Part shown: piece by piece, positions 1-10,900 of the stretch
Layout of the letters: each line of letters opens with the position of its first letter
Numbering within the stretch: the first letter of the stretch is position 1
DNA from: Thecaphora thlaspeos
Lineage: Eukaryota; Basidiomycota; Ustilaginomycetes; Urocystidales; Glomosporiaceae
Assembly: GCA_900291925.1 (NCBI GenBank)
Contig: UWYS01000013.1
Span: 682,001-746,000 of the forward strand
Direction: 5' to 3'
Length of the DNA: 64,000 bases
The notes under the pieces: generated by a model
What the model saw: only the letters and a program-made list of their open reading frames with translations
Databases searched by the model: none
Told to the model about the DNA's origin: nothing
Position numbers and translations under genes: made by a program

Positions 1-149
1 GCAAGATCTGACTCCTCAAACAGGCTGGCAAGGATACCCAGACAGCGCTCTGGCGAGAGCAGCAAACAACTCGCTTCTACTTGTTGAAGTTCCAGGAGCT
101 GGTTGACTGCATCAAGGCTTACAACCATAGCATAATGAAGGTCCCTACC

Positions 150-1940
150 ATCCGCAAAATACTGGTTACCATTTGAGATGGCCCACTGCCCACAACCATG
201 TCCAAACCCAAAGAGGACAAAGAGCATGAGGACATTGAGGAAGACCCCCAAGGACAACAATCAAGACAACAAGTGAGTCAAAAGGGCTTGACAAAGGTAC
301 AGCAAGACATCAAGGCACATATTGAAGTCACTCTGCACAATTTGACTCAAGGTGAGCAAGACTTCAAGATCAAACAAGCAACAATGCAAGATGACACCTG
401 CACATTGGGCACTGGTTGCCAGTCAAGGGAAGTGTTGGAATATGGACCGACAACCAAAACAGCCCAATGCACTCAAGACAGTCCCTCAAATTGTGTCTCA
501 AATCCTTATGCAGCTTGAATTGTCCCCCCAACTTTGCACAAAACTTTTCACCTTTTCTTTGTCCCCAAACCAATTCTGCATGTATATAAAGGCTTCTTCC
601 TGATGCCCCATTCATGCTATACATCAATCCATCCCCTTCTCTTCATGTTGATGTCTGCACAACACAGTCTGACTCTACAAAAGCACACAAAGCAATAGTG
701 TTTGGTCCTTTGGGCATCTTGCCTTTCCACTGTTGACAAGATGTTGAGCCAACTGCAAGGTGGACAACATGACCTTGTCCATGATGGCTTTGTAACAACC
801 ATCAATGCAAAAAGTGAGGGGATAGAGAAAGAGGCCCCAAAAAAGTGCTGGACCTTGCTCCTTTCTGAAACCACTGGTTTGGGACTAGGGATTCCTTGGT
901 CCTGACATCAATTTATTTGGGGATCCAGGAAGATGCTGTGCTCCACCAAACTTGACCCCTTACTTACCTTGTCCCTTTTTGTGGACACAACAAGACACCT
1001 CCCTCTTTGTCATGGTTGTCTTCAGTTGTGACTGCAGGTGTTCTGTGCAAGCAGCCCCAACCCCTTTGTAAAGGACCTTGCCATGTGGTCTGTTGTCTCT
1101 ACTATGCAACCATCAGAAAGCAACCTCAGTGTCTTCCCCTTCCCAATGTTATAGATGGTCCAAAGGGATCAGACTCAACCCTAACGGCAAGCTGTTAAAG
1201 CGCACCCAGGCCTGATCAAGCAAGTGCAAGGTGACAGACAAGGAGTACTGTCTGGCCAACCTGCTCAAGGAGCTCAGCAAGAATGTCATGGCAATGGTCA
1301 ATGATGCGCAACATAGGATCAAGGACATGCCCAAGGCCAAGAAGAACCTTGGTCTGCTGCTGGATCTACTGCAGGACCCACTCTTCCAGATCCTCAGCAC
1401 CATCTGTCTGCTGCTCAATGGTGTGTTGTTGCTGTTGAGCAACCTGCTCAACAGCCTGGGACTTGGTGGTATTGTCAAGGGTTTGCTGGGCAGTCTGGGT
1501 CTGGACAAGATTCTCAACAACCTCAGACTGGGAAAGCTTCTGGGCAGAAGCAAGAAGTAGCAGCATTGCATGGCACACTTGGTGGAAGAGGACAAAGCAC
1601 TGCAATTGCAAACAGCCAAAATGGGAGACACTCCTGTACATACTCAAGAGCCAGTGAGCTTGTCTTGGCACACACATGTAGCCTGTCAATGAATGTATGT
1701 AGTACAATCAACAATTCTTCCTTGTGTAGCAGCTGTGAGGAGCAATCCTTGATGATGGCATCTCCCTCCACCTTTGCACTTGGGCTGAATGAGTGTCTGA
1801 TGAGAGAGGGGATCCAGTGGACACTGTCTGTGCAGCACAAGATGCTGACAACGTGGCATCCACAGGGCAGTGGTAGTGGGTGGCATGGAAGGAAAGGGAA
1901 GGAAGGGAAGGGAAAGGACAGAGGGAAAAAAGAATGAGGC
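150..1940. other. CpG-depleted tract of unknown content
   Basis: By eye only about six CpG dinucleotides occur in roughly 1.8 kb, while the genes on the right have one every few bases. TpG and CpA are abundant. Composition returns to normal near 1,940, just upstream of the AspRS gene. Several short open frames run through the tract, but none is a recognisable protein. A TATATAAA box at about 584-591 is followed by a CT-rich stretch and ATGs near 645, so an old promoter may be present. The first 150 bases still carry a few CpGs and read open in one frame with a single stop. The likely nature is a mutated repeat or relic; this is inferred from composition only. Confidence 0.6.
1231..1560 (+). 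CDS. Leucine-rich hydrophobic open frame inside the CpG-poor tract (hypothetical)
   Basis: An open frame of 109 codons begins at a GTG; the first in-frame ATG is at 1288 and an in-frame stop lies at 1213, so if real this is probably a 3' exon. The first 45 residues are charged. The rest is a run of Leu/Gly-rich segments (LLLDLL, GVLLLLSNLL, GLLGSLGL) ending in a basic tail, RSKK. I do not recognise a family. The opposite strand is also open here as a Gln-rich frame, so the frame may be fortuitous. It has survived in DNA that has lost nearly all CpG, which would be odd for a random frame. Confidence 0.3.
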   Translation: MTDKEYCLANLLKELSKNVMAMVNDAQHRIKDMPKAKKNLGLLLDLLQDPLFQILSTICLLLNGVLLLLSNLLNSLGLGGIVKGLLGSLGLDKILNNLRLGKLLGRSKK

Positions 1941-2196
1941 CGAGCATTTGGCTGGTGATCGGGAGAGTGGGGGTAATTGGCCTGACTCGAAAGAAGCCCA
2001 TAAACAAGGGAGGAGCAGCCCGATGGCCATTGCACCCTGCCAAAGCTCCGACTCACCCGATGCTGGCCGCCAAGGCACCGAGAAGAAACGACGCTCGCCT
2101 TCCTTCTCTCCCTCCTCCTCCTCCACCACCACCGTTGCCACCACCATCACTACCCCCAACTTCCTGTCCTTCACCCCCTTCACACACTCCAACAAC

Positions 2197-3974
2197 ATGG
2201 CCGACACCACCGCTCGCACCGAGCAGCAGCAGTCCCCTGCCCCGGCTGCCGCCACCAATGCCGAGGAGCTCAACCCGGACGGCACCCCGCTCTCCGACAA
2301 CCAGAAGAAGAAACGTGCCGCAAAGGCCGAAAAGGAGCGCCTCAAGGCCGAAAAGGCTGCCAAGCTCGCCGCCGAGAAGGCCGCCCGTGAGGCCGCCGAC
2401 GTCGACTTTGCCTCGCAAAACTACGGCAAGGCCCCCCTCAACATGTCCCAGGAGCGCACCGGCCGCAAGTTTACCGCAATCTCCGAGATCAACGAGACCC
2501 GCGACGGCGAGCACATCCTCCTCTCCGCCCGCATCCAGACCAGCCGCTCGCCGTCCGCCAGGCTCGTCTTTGTCACGCTGCGACAGCGCACCGACTGTGT
2601 CCAGGCCACTCTCTCCCAGGCGCCCGAAAAGGTCTCGAAGCAGATGACAAAGTGGGCCGCCTCGCTCCCCGCAGAGACCATCGTCCGCGTCGAAGGTACC
2701 ATCGTCAAGTCGCCCAAGCCCATCGAGTCCTCCACCATCACCGTGCGCAACGCCGAGATCATGATCAGCAAGATCCACTCCACCTCGGAGATCGCCTTTG
2801 AGCAGCTCCCCTTTGGCGTCGACGATGCCACGCGCTCCGACGCAGAGATCCAGGCGAGCCAGGAGACGGAGCGACCGCTCCCGCCCGTCGCGCTCGACAC
2901 GCGCCTCGACAACCGCGTCCTCGAGCTGCGCACCACCACCAACCAGGCCATCTTCCGCCTCACCCACGCCGTCTGCCGCCTCTTCCGCGAGTACCTCGAC
3001 AACCTCGACTTTGTCGAGATCCACACGCCCAAGCTCCAGGGTGCGGCGACCGAGTCTGGCTCATCGGTCTTTAAGGTCGGCTACTTCAAGGGCAGCGCCT
3101 TCCTCGCCCAGTCGCCGCAGCTCGCCAAGCAGATGGCCATCGCGGCCGACTTTGGCCGCGTCTACGAGATCGGACCCATCTTCCGCGCAGAGGACAGCAA
3201 CACCCACCGCCACATGACCGAGTTTACGGGTCTCGATCTCGAGATGGCCTTTGACGAGCACTACCACGAGGTCGTCGACGTGCTCGGCGGGCTGTTCACC
3301 TTTATCTTCCGCGAGCTGCCCAAGCGCTACCGCAAGGAGATTGACGCGGTCAAGAAGCAGTTCCCGTGCGAAGAGTTCCTACTGCCCGAGCAGACGGTGC
3401 GACTGCAGTACAAGGACGCCATCGCTCTGCTGCGCGAGGCGGGCAAGGAAGTGGGCGACCTGGACGACCTCTCGACCGAGATGGAGCGAACGCTGGGCGC
3501 GCTGGTGAGGGAGAAGTATAAGACGGACTTTTTCATGCTGGACAAGTTCCCGCTCGACATCCGACCCTTTTACACGATGCCCGACCCGACGGACCAGAGG
3601 TACTCGAACTCGTACGACTTCTTCATGCGCGGACAGGAGATCCTCTCGGGCGCACAGCGAATCCACGATGCGAGCTACCTGGAAAAGAGGATGGAAAAGG
3701 CCGGCGTCCCCGTTGAGAGCATGAAGCACTACGTAGAGGCCTTCAGGCTCGGCGCACCGCCACATGCCGGTGGAGGTATCGGTCTCGAGAGGGTCGTCAT
3801 GTTCTACCTCGGTCTGGTGAGTTGCGGTAGTGGTGGCAGCTGTCGACACGATGGTGCGAGAGAAAGCGTCGCTGACCACACGCTTGTTCGACGTTTGCCT
3901 TATCTGCGATACGACAGGGTAATATCCGACGAGCTTCCATGTTCCCGCGCGACCCTAAGCGTCTGGAACCTTAG
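2197..3974 (+). CDS. DPS1: Aspartyl-tRNA synthetase, cytoplasmic
   Basis: Charges tRNA-Asp with aspartate in the cytosol. Two exons (2197-3816, 3918-3974) give 558 residues. Start chosen at MADTT, after an in-frame 5' leader without family similarity. A Lys/Ala-rich helix at about residues 28-65 matches the tRNA-binding extension of fungal AspRS. An OB-fold follows (about 85-190), then the class II core: motif 2 as FRAEDSNTHRH near residue 329 and motif 3 as GGGIGLERV near 525. The short last exon ends in RRASMFPRDPKRLEP, the typical AspRS C-terminus, which supports the GTGAGT...CAG intron at 3817-3917. LysRS was considered, but the FPRDP tail and the IRPFYTMPDP segment are AspRS features. 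Convergent with the next gene, about 234 bp apart. Confidence 0.96.
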
Positions 3975-4208
3975 AGGTCGTGCCGACATCAACCTTCTCC
4001 CGCTTCCCCGTCCTGCCTCTTGTCGTTCGTTCTTCTCACATCCAAAAGAGATCTTCCAAGAGAGACGTCCACGTACGAAACACAGATATTTCACTCAAAA
4101 CCGACAGACGGGTTGTATTTGGTGTGTGCATGTGTGTACAGAAGATAACGAAACGAAAGACGAGATAGACAGGATGACTTGGAAGGGCGCCGAGAGAGGG
4201 AGATGGAA

Positions 4209-5738
4209 TTAGTTCTCCATACGATGACGTTTCCTATCCCTATCATCGTCGTTCTGCGGTGAGATGCTACCGTTATTCATAAGGTTCTGTTGTTGGCCTT
4301 GTTGCTGTACTGCACCCATACCTCCGAAGAAGTTTGGGTTCTATCAAAGTAGAAAAAGGGGGGTGAGAACCAAGGCTTGAGATGTAAGTCCGTGTATCGT
4401 TAGGAAACTCCGCTATTTCACGTTGATGTTTGGTGAAAGAAAGACTCACGAAGTGTCCTCCACCGCCTGCAGGTCCAGAGGGTACCATTCCCATACCGGG
4501 CATCATGTTCATACCTGGCATCATACCCATTCCGCCCATTCCGCCCATACCGCCCATTCCACCTCTCCCCCTTCCACCGTACCCGCTCGGTCCACCTCTA
4601 CCCCTCTGTGGACCTCCGAACCCTCCTCCACCCCTTCCACCTCCTCCTCCCCTTGTTCCTCCCACTCCGCCTCCGCCACCACCGCCACCCATCATGCCCA
4701 TCATCATTGGGTTCATCATGGGATTGTTCATCATCATGGGATTGCCCATCATACCGCCCGCACCGCCGTTGCCGGAAAACATGCGCATCGGCGCACCTGC
4801 GAGCGGAGCGTTCGGGCCGGCGCTGGAACCACCTCTGCTGCTGCCGCCGCGTCCGCCGCCCGGTCCGCCGCGGTTGGACATGGCGTTGCGTTCGCCGCGC
4901 GGCGGCGGTTCTGTGACGATGCGAGAGGGTCGCGCGGATCCGGAGTCAGCTTCTCAGCATCGAGAAATCATGCTATTCACCCGCCGTTCGCCCTTCCTCA
5001 CCTTTCGGCAGCGTCCTGAACGGATTCCCATTAGCGCTCGTGGTGAGCGTGACGTTGACGCTCTTGCCCTGGAAATTGTTGCTTTCGAGCCACTCCTTCA
5101 ACTTCCTCGCCTCGGCCTCGCTCTCGGTCTCGACAAAGGCAACGCCCTTGGACCGACCGTTGACCTTGTGTTCGGAAAAGGTGACGTCGTCCAGCGTGAG
5201 TGCAACGCCGAGGTCGTTGAAAGCCAGACGTAGATCCTCGTCGCTCGTCCACCAGTGCAGGTCGCCGATGTAGAGGGCGTTTTGGATCGACGGGTCAGAG
5301 ACTTTGGGGATGCCTGCTAGCGTGCCGCGCAGAGGGGCGGGAGGCGCCGCGTTCCGGAAGGACGGGACGGAGGCGGACTGGTCCATGTGGCTGGACGACG
5401 AAGACCGAGGCTGGTGGTGTGGTTGCATGTCTTGGTCCTCGTCCTCGCGCTCGCGCTTGAAGGATGCCAAAGTGGCACCTGAGCCTACGTCGTTGCTGGT
5501 GCCATTTGCCGTGGAGGCACTGGTCGCTGCTGCGGCAGGTGCGTCCGAGGTAGAGGGGGCGCCGAGAGGCGACCCGGCCTTGATGGCGCTCGAGTCCTCG
5601 CAGAGACCATCCTGGCCGGTGCGAAAGCAAAAGGGTAAGGAGGCCAGGTCAGTCGTCAGTTGGCCAAGGAGCACAAGCATGGAAGGCACAGCGCCTACTC
5701 ACGCCGTACAAGTCGAAGTCCTGGTCGGCGTCCGACAT
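4209..5738 (-). CDS. RRM protein similar to CPSF6/CFIm68 (pre-mRNA 3'-end processing)
   Basis: Four exons (5703-5738, 5002-5611, 4450-4949, 4209-4340) give 425 residues, all in phase. Introns are 91, about 52 and 109 bp; the 52-bp one has two possible AG acceptors three bases apart. The RRM (about residues 105-190) opens with [16 protein letters not shown], very like the RNP2 region of the metazoan cleavage factor Im subunits CPSF6/CPSF7, and contains [10 protein letters not shown] as RNP1. The C-terminal half is RGG/Gly-rich with a Met-Asn-Pro-rich patch ([11 protein letters not shown]) and a short basic end. Family knowledge suggests UGUA-linked poly(A) site choice in the nucleus; the exact orthology is inferred. 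The ATG lies 747 bp from LYS1 on the other strand. Confidence 0.8.
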
Positions 5739-6485
5739 AACAGCAGGCGGTGCGAGCTTGCGTGACCGACAGGTCGGTCAGACGAGCGCAGGCGTGCGCG
5801 TAGGGATGGATGCGATTGCAAGGTCCAAGAGGCTTACACTGTTACACCGGGAGAAAGCCGAGATACAGGTCGATGCAAGGACGAGGCAGAGCAAAGAGCA
5901 GGGTGTACAGGGGCGAGGAGACAAACGTGTGGTCAACAAAAGCGTCGCAGAAGATACAGGAGTACAGCGAAGAGAATGGTCTCTGTAGCATACGGATCGC
6001 AGTCAATCGCATTGGCCGCCACACGGCAGAGGCCGTCCAAGAGGCGCCGTTCGCCGTCCCATCTGGTACGGCGAGGCCATCTGCAACTCACATAAAGGCA
6101 AGGGGACGATGCCACACAGAGCGACGGTATGGGCCAAGTTGGTGGTGGAGGAGATGGTTGTTGGGACGATGGTGCACTGAGTGCGAAAGACGCGCGCTCC
6201 CCAACAATTCCAGCAGCCGCCGTGGGGCGATCACCGCTCGCGCGCTGCGCTATCGATGGGTGATTTTCGGATCCGCTGTGGGGCGGCGAAGCGTCCGGCC
6301 TGACAGCCGGGTGCGGCGATTGTCCGAGCACAGGCCAGGTCAAAAGCCAGCAGCGCTCCATCGGCCGCCCGCCGACACAGGCGCTCGCCAGAAAGGAATA
6401 AATAGCCTTGGGTCCCCCCGCGCCGCGCCTCTCTCCCTTCCACCACCTCATACGCCCCCTGCCACCACGCTCATCGCCGTCCACC
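5739..6485. other. Divergent intergenic region, CPSF6-like / LYS1
   Basis: A region of 747 bp between two ATGs facing away from each other. No convincing coding frame. Near the LYS1 side there is an AT-rich AATAAATA at 6397-6404 in otherwise GC-rich DNA, about 80 bp before the LYS1 ATG, followed by a C/T-rich leader. It probably holds both promoters. Confidence 0.6.
6397..6404 (+). promoter_or_regulatory. Possible TATA-like element of LYS1
   Basis: AATAAATA stands out in GC-rich sequence 82 bp upstream of the LYS1 ATG and is followed by a pyrimidine-rich leader. Position and base context are the only evidence. Confidence 0.35.
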
Positions 6486-7676
6486 ATGTCCTCCTCCGCC
6501 CCGTCTTCGTCTTCGCGACAGCCCCTCTACCTCCGCTGCGAGATGAAGCCGGCCGAGCACCGCGCCGCCCTCGCCCCCAACACCGCAAAGGCCCTCATCG
6601 ATGCCGGCTTCGACATCACCGTCGAGTCTGATCCGCAGCGTATCTTTGACGATGACGAGTACACCGCCGTCGGCTGCAGGATTGCTCCCCACAACACCTT
6701 CCACTCGCTCCCCGCCGAGATCCCCATTATCGGCCTCAAGGAGCTCGAGGAGCCCGGTCCCGATCTCCTGCACACCCATATCCACTTCGCGCATTGCTAC
6801 AAGAGGCAGGCCGGATGGGTCGACGTCCTCGCTCGCTTTAGGCGTGGCGGTGGAAAGCTCTTCGATCTCGAGTTCCTCGAGGACGGGGACGGAAGGCGTG
6901 TCGCCGCCTTCGGATGGTACGCAGGGTTCGCCGGCGCCGCGCTTGGACTGCTTGCGCTCGCGGAACAGGTTCAGGGGGACGACAGGCGCCTCGGAGCGCA
7001 AAAGGCCTACCCCAACGAGCAGGAGCTCATCGCCCATGCCAAGAAGCAGATTGGGCACATCAAGCAGTCACGTCCAGACGGCAAGGTCAAGGCGCTCGTC
7101 GTCGGTGCCCTGGGACGGTGCGGACGCGGCGCCATTGACTTTTTCGAAAGGGCCGGCGTCGAGCCGGATGACATCGTCCGGTGGGACATCCAGGAGACGT
7201 CGTCCAGGTCGGGACCGTATCAGGAACTGCTCGACGTCGACATTTTTGTCAACTGCATCTACCTCAACCAGAAGATCCCTCCGTTCCTCGACCAGCCCAC
7301 CATCGAAAAGGCCGGCAAGGAGCGGAGGCTGGGCGTCGTCGTCGACGTGAGTTGCGACACGACCAACCCCAACAACCCGCTGCCCATCTACGGCATCAAC
7401 ACGACGTTTGAAAAGCCCACCATCGACGTCGAGACGGGCAAGGGCGACGCCGCGCTCACCGTCATCTCGATCGACCACCTTCCCACGCTGCTCCCGCGCG
7501 AATCGTCAGAGGGCTTCTCGCAGGACCTCCTACCTTCGCTCCTGCAGCTGCGCGAGGTCCTCGGCAAGGACACCACCAAGGACGCCGACTACGAGGAGGG
7601 CAAGGGCGCCGTCTGGCAGAGGGCCGAGAAGCTCTTCCGACACCACCTCGCCCTCGCTGAGAAGGAGGGAGCGTAG
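6486..7676 (+). CDS. LYS1: Saccharopine dehydrogenase (NAD+, L-lysine-forming)
   Basis: Last step of the fungal alpha-aminoadipate pathway: saccharopine + NAD+ gives lysine + 2-oxoglutarate + NADH. Single exon, 396 residues, close to the usual size of about 370 with a short Ser-rich N-terminal addition. Start at MSSSAPSS; the frame is open further upstream but without similarity. Residues 14-35 (LYLRCEMKPAEHRAALAP) match the family N-terminus. GLKELEE and HTHIHFAHCYKRQAGW contain the Lys and His known as acid/base residues in the yeast enzyme. VVGALGRCGRGA is the dinucleotide-binding loop, and VVDVSCDTTNPNNP is the conserved C-terminal-lobe segment. No PTS1-type tripeptide is present at the C-terminus (ends EGA). 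Converges on UTP17 with about 299 bp between stops. Confidence 0.95.
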   Translation: MSSSAPSSSSRQPLYLRCEMKPAEHRAALAPNTAKALIDAGFDITVESDPQRIFDDDEYTAVGCRIAPHNTFHSLPAEIPIIGLKELEEPGPDLLHTHIHFAHCYKRQAGWVDVLARFRRGGGKLFDLEFLEDGDGRRVAAFGWYAGFAGAALGLLALAEQVQGDDRRLGAQKAYPNEQELIAHAKKQIGHIKQSRPDGKVKALVVGALGRCGRGAIDFFERAGVEPDDIVRWDIQETSSRSGPYQELLDVDIFVNCIYLNQKIPPFLDQPTIEKAGKERRLGVVVDVSCDTTNPNNPLPIYGINTTFEKPTIDVETGKGDAALTVISIDHLPTLLPRESSEGFSQDLLPSLLQLREVLGKDTTKDADYEEGKGAVWQRAEKLFRHHLALAEKEGA

Positions 7677-7975
7677 ATGGCCGCAAAGGGACGGTCGTAG
7701 AGGCGATCGGACCAACGCAAAAAATGTACGGGAACCAGGTCGATGCGACCAACAGAAATGGCCACACAGCATGTCGAGCAACGTAGATGAGCGAGTGATG
7801 ACGCCTTCCGACCGACATCTTGCACTCGGAACATGAAAAACGTGAAACTCATCTACACGCACCATTCTCGCGCTACACAACAACCTTACACACGAGGTGA
7901 TACACACTCGATAAGGTAGATTGTCCATCGGTTGGAACGATACGCAGTTTTTGCTACAGTGAAGAGGGGACGTGT

Positions 7976-10900
7976 TCAAGTAGCTTTGCGTTTCTTGATC
8001 GACGATGCAGGCGACGTACGTGCCTGCACCTTCTTTATCGGTGTTGAAGTGGAGGTGGTGGTTGTGGTGCCGTTTAGTTTACCGCGCGAGGGCGTCGAGG
8101 TGGATGTTGAAGATTGGAGGTCTTTCTTCGATGGAAGTGTTGATGTGTTGTTAGTTTCTGTAGAGAGGATGTGTGTGTGTGTGTGTGGATGGAAGCAGAA
8201 AGGATTGTTTGGGGATGTTAGAAGATGGAGAAATCGGGAGAAAGGAAAAGAGACAGAGAACGAAGCGAGAGATGACGTACCACATGCCATCTCTCTAAAC
8301 GTCTCTACCAAATAGTCGAAATCGACCAACATCATCTGTTGTACGTCCTTCTGTATATCCTTCTCTTCTCCCTTCTCCTTGTCCTTCTCGTCGTTGTTCG
8401 GTTTCTCGCTTTCCTCAGTGGGTCGATGTTGTTTAGTCGGTGCCGAGACGGTCGTGTTGGACGATACGCGGCGTGGTGGAAGGATTCTCTCCACGAACGA
8501 ATCCAATAACGTAGTGACGGGTGGAAGAAGGTGTGAAGGCGCATCGAATAGAGCTTCTATGCCCTTCTTCTCCGTCATTGTCGTCGTCGTGGTTGTGAGG
8601 TCTTCATCGTCCACTTCGACGTCGAGCGTATCGGACGTGAGGAGTGTAGGACCGAATAGATCGTCGAATAACGTCTTCTTTGCTCCTCCGATACCTCGGA
8701 TAGATGAGGAACCCGCTTTGCCACCCGTACCACCCATCGAGGCGGGGAGAGCACCGAGTCGGACCAGATCGTAAGACTGCGTAAGGCCGATGAGAGCTGG
8801 CGATGAGGCTTTACCGACGTGCACGCCCGCCAGCGCATGCGACGGCGCAGAGGGGGAGATGACCTGTCGGAGCTTGACACCATCCACGGCGTATCTCTCC
8901 ACCGGCCTATCCGACACACCCGCACCGCCCGAGCTCGGAGTCGAGTAGACTTCGACAATCGTTCGACTCTCCCTCGCCCTGTTGACGACGATGCAGAAGG
9001 TCGATGCATCCTTGTCGTTGTCGACGATGGCAAGGATCTTGCTACGCGCCGAGCCAGCCTTCGACGCTTTGTCCTGGTCGCACCATCTCTCCACCTGACT
9101 CTGCAACGGTCCGAAGCCAATCGCATCGCGTCGCCAGCACATCCGTCCGAGCACGAGGTCCCACACCATCACAGTCCGCGCGCTCGCGACGACGACCCAC
9201 CGGCCGTTGGGTTCGACGAACTTGACCTCCTTGATACGTTGGCGCAGCTCGGGAACGCTGAGCGTCATCTGGTGCAGGTTGGCCTCGGGAGCCCAGAAGG
9301 TGACGAAGCTACCCTGCCCCACGGCCAGGAGCGAGCCGTCGGGCGAGAACGATGAGCAGAGCGGCAGCGTGTCGCGGTACTGGAAGCACGAGCGGCACGT
9401 CCAGAACGACTCGGTCCGGCCAGACTTGAGCGGACGAGAGGTGAGCGTCCAGCTGCGGATCTTGCTATCCCGTCCCGTCGTCACGAGCAGGTAGCCCTCC
9501 GACGATGGCGAAAACGTGATCGACGTCAGACGCTTGCCAGCATGCGGCCGGTCGATGCGCGTGTTGAGCACGTACCGCCGGTTGACCATGTCCCATCGCC
9601 AAAACTTGAGGCTCGACTCGCTGATCACGCGCGAGCGCAGCGGCGGCAACGAGCCGTCCGAGTCGCCATCCTCGTCCTCCTCCTCCTCCCCCGCGGCGGC
9701 GTCGTCGACGAGGTTGCGCGAGTCGTACGTCACCATCCACTCGCCGCTCTCGCCCGTCTTTTCGCTGACAGTCGTCGAAAAGACAACCCGCTCGACGCGC
9801 GTCGGCTCGATCGGATCGTCGTCGGCGCGCGAGACGCGGTTGGACGGGGCGATCTCAAGCTCCATCGCGTTGACATCCTTCTCGGCGTCGTAGAACTGGA
9901 TCGACGAAGGGTGGCCCGACGGCAGTACCAGGTTGCCCGTCGAAGGGTGGACGGCCAGGGGTAGGCCGTGCGCCTTGGCTGCGGCCGCAGCCTGGCGCGC
10001 TGCCGTATTGAAGCCGCCGCGGTTGGACGACGAGGAGATGAGGTGCCGCGACGAGTCGATCTTGATCCGCGAAAAGGTCCGCGTCGGCTTGAGGTTCATC
10101 GAGCCGACAAAGGCAACAGTGCCATCGGCCAGTCCCAGCGCAAACTCCTGCTCGCGCCCGTCGAGGCCATTGGCGACGGCGATGGTGCTGATGGGGGCGC
10201 CGAGGCGGGGGACAAACTCCTTGGATGCGCCGTTGCCGCCAGAGCTGGCCAGCTGCCAGACGACCAACACGCCCTCCTCGCCTCCGGAGAGAAGGTAGGC
10301 GCCATTGGGCGTAAAGGCGAGCGAGGCGACGGCGTGGGCGTGCCAGTGAAGGATGGTCGAGGGGGCGTGGCGCTCCATGGCGAGACCGGCGCCGCCGCCC
10401 TGCGAGCCGGCGTCGGCCATGTACTTGTCGTCGAGGCAGTACCAGACGCGGATCCTCCCTCGATCATCGCCCGTGACGATGCGAGCTTCCTCGGTCGGGT
10501 GGAAGGCCATGCAGGTGAGACGGTCGCCCGTCTCAGACCCGGTGGCGCCCTGGGCGGCGGTGACGAACTTGGTGAAGCCAGCGCGCAGGTTCGATGTCCT
10601 GGCCACCTGGACCTTGCGGTTGCCGATGACGACAAGCCACTGTCCGTTTGGCGAGATGCCGAGCGAGGCGGCCTCGCGCGTCTTGCCGATCCGCACCAGC
10701 TCCGGCTTGATCGAGGCGCCGGACGAAAAGCGGACCTGTGCACCAGCGGCCCCGGCACCGCCGGCTAGCGCCGGGTTAGCGAGCGAGACGGTGTAGATGA
10801 TGCTGTTGTACTTGGCCGAGCCGTCGTCGCCGTCGGCCAGGGCGTCGAGGGCGTCGGCGTCCTTCTTGACCTTGGCCTTGCTGCTCTTCCTTGCCTTCTT

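Noticed and set aside
2053..3024. Long minus-strand frames opposite AspRS
   Set aside because: Antisense shadow of a GC-rich coding region; no motifs.
2197..3974. Lysyl-tRNA synthetase as identity of the first gene
   Set aside because: The gene has the AspRS C-terminus and motif 3 spacing, not the LysRS ending.
1870..4212. A continuous 780-codon frame including AspRS
   Set aside because: The first 109 codons lack similarity and the last part reads through an intron; the spliced form ends in the conserved FPRDPKRLEP.
9465..10768. Plus-strand frames opposite UTP17
   Set aside because: They mirror codon bias of the WD-repeat gene and have no family features.
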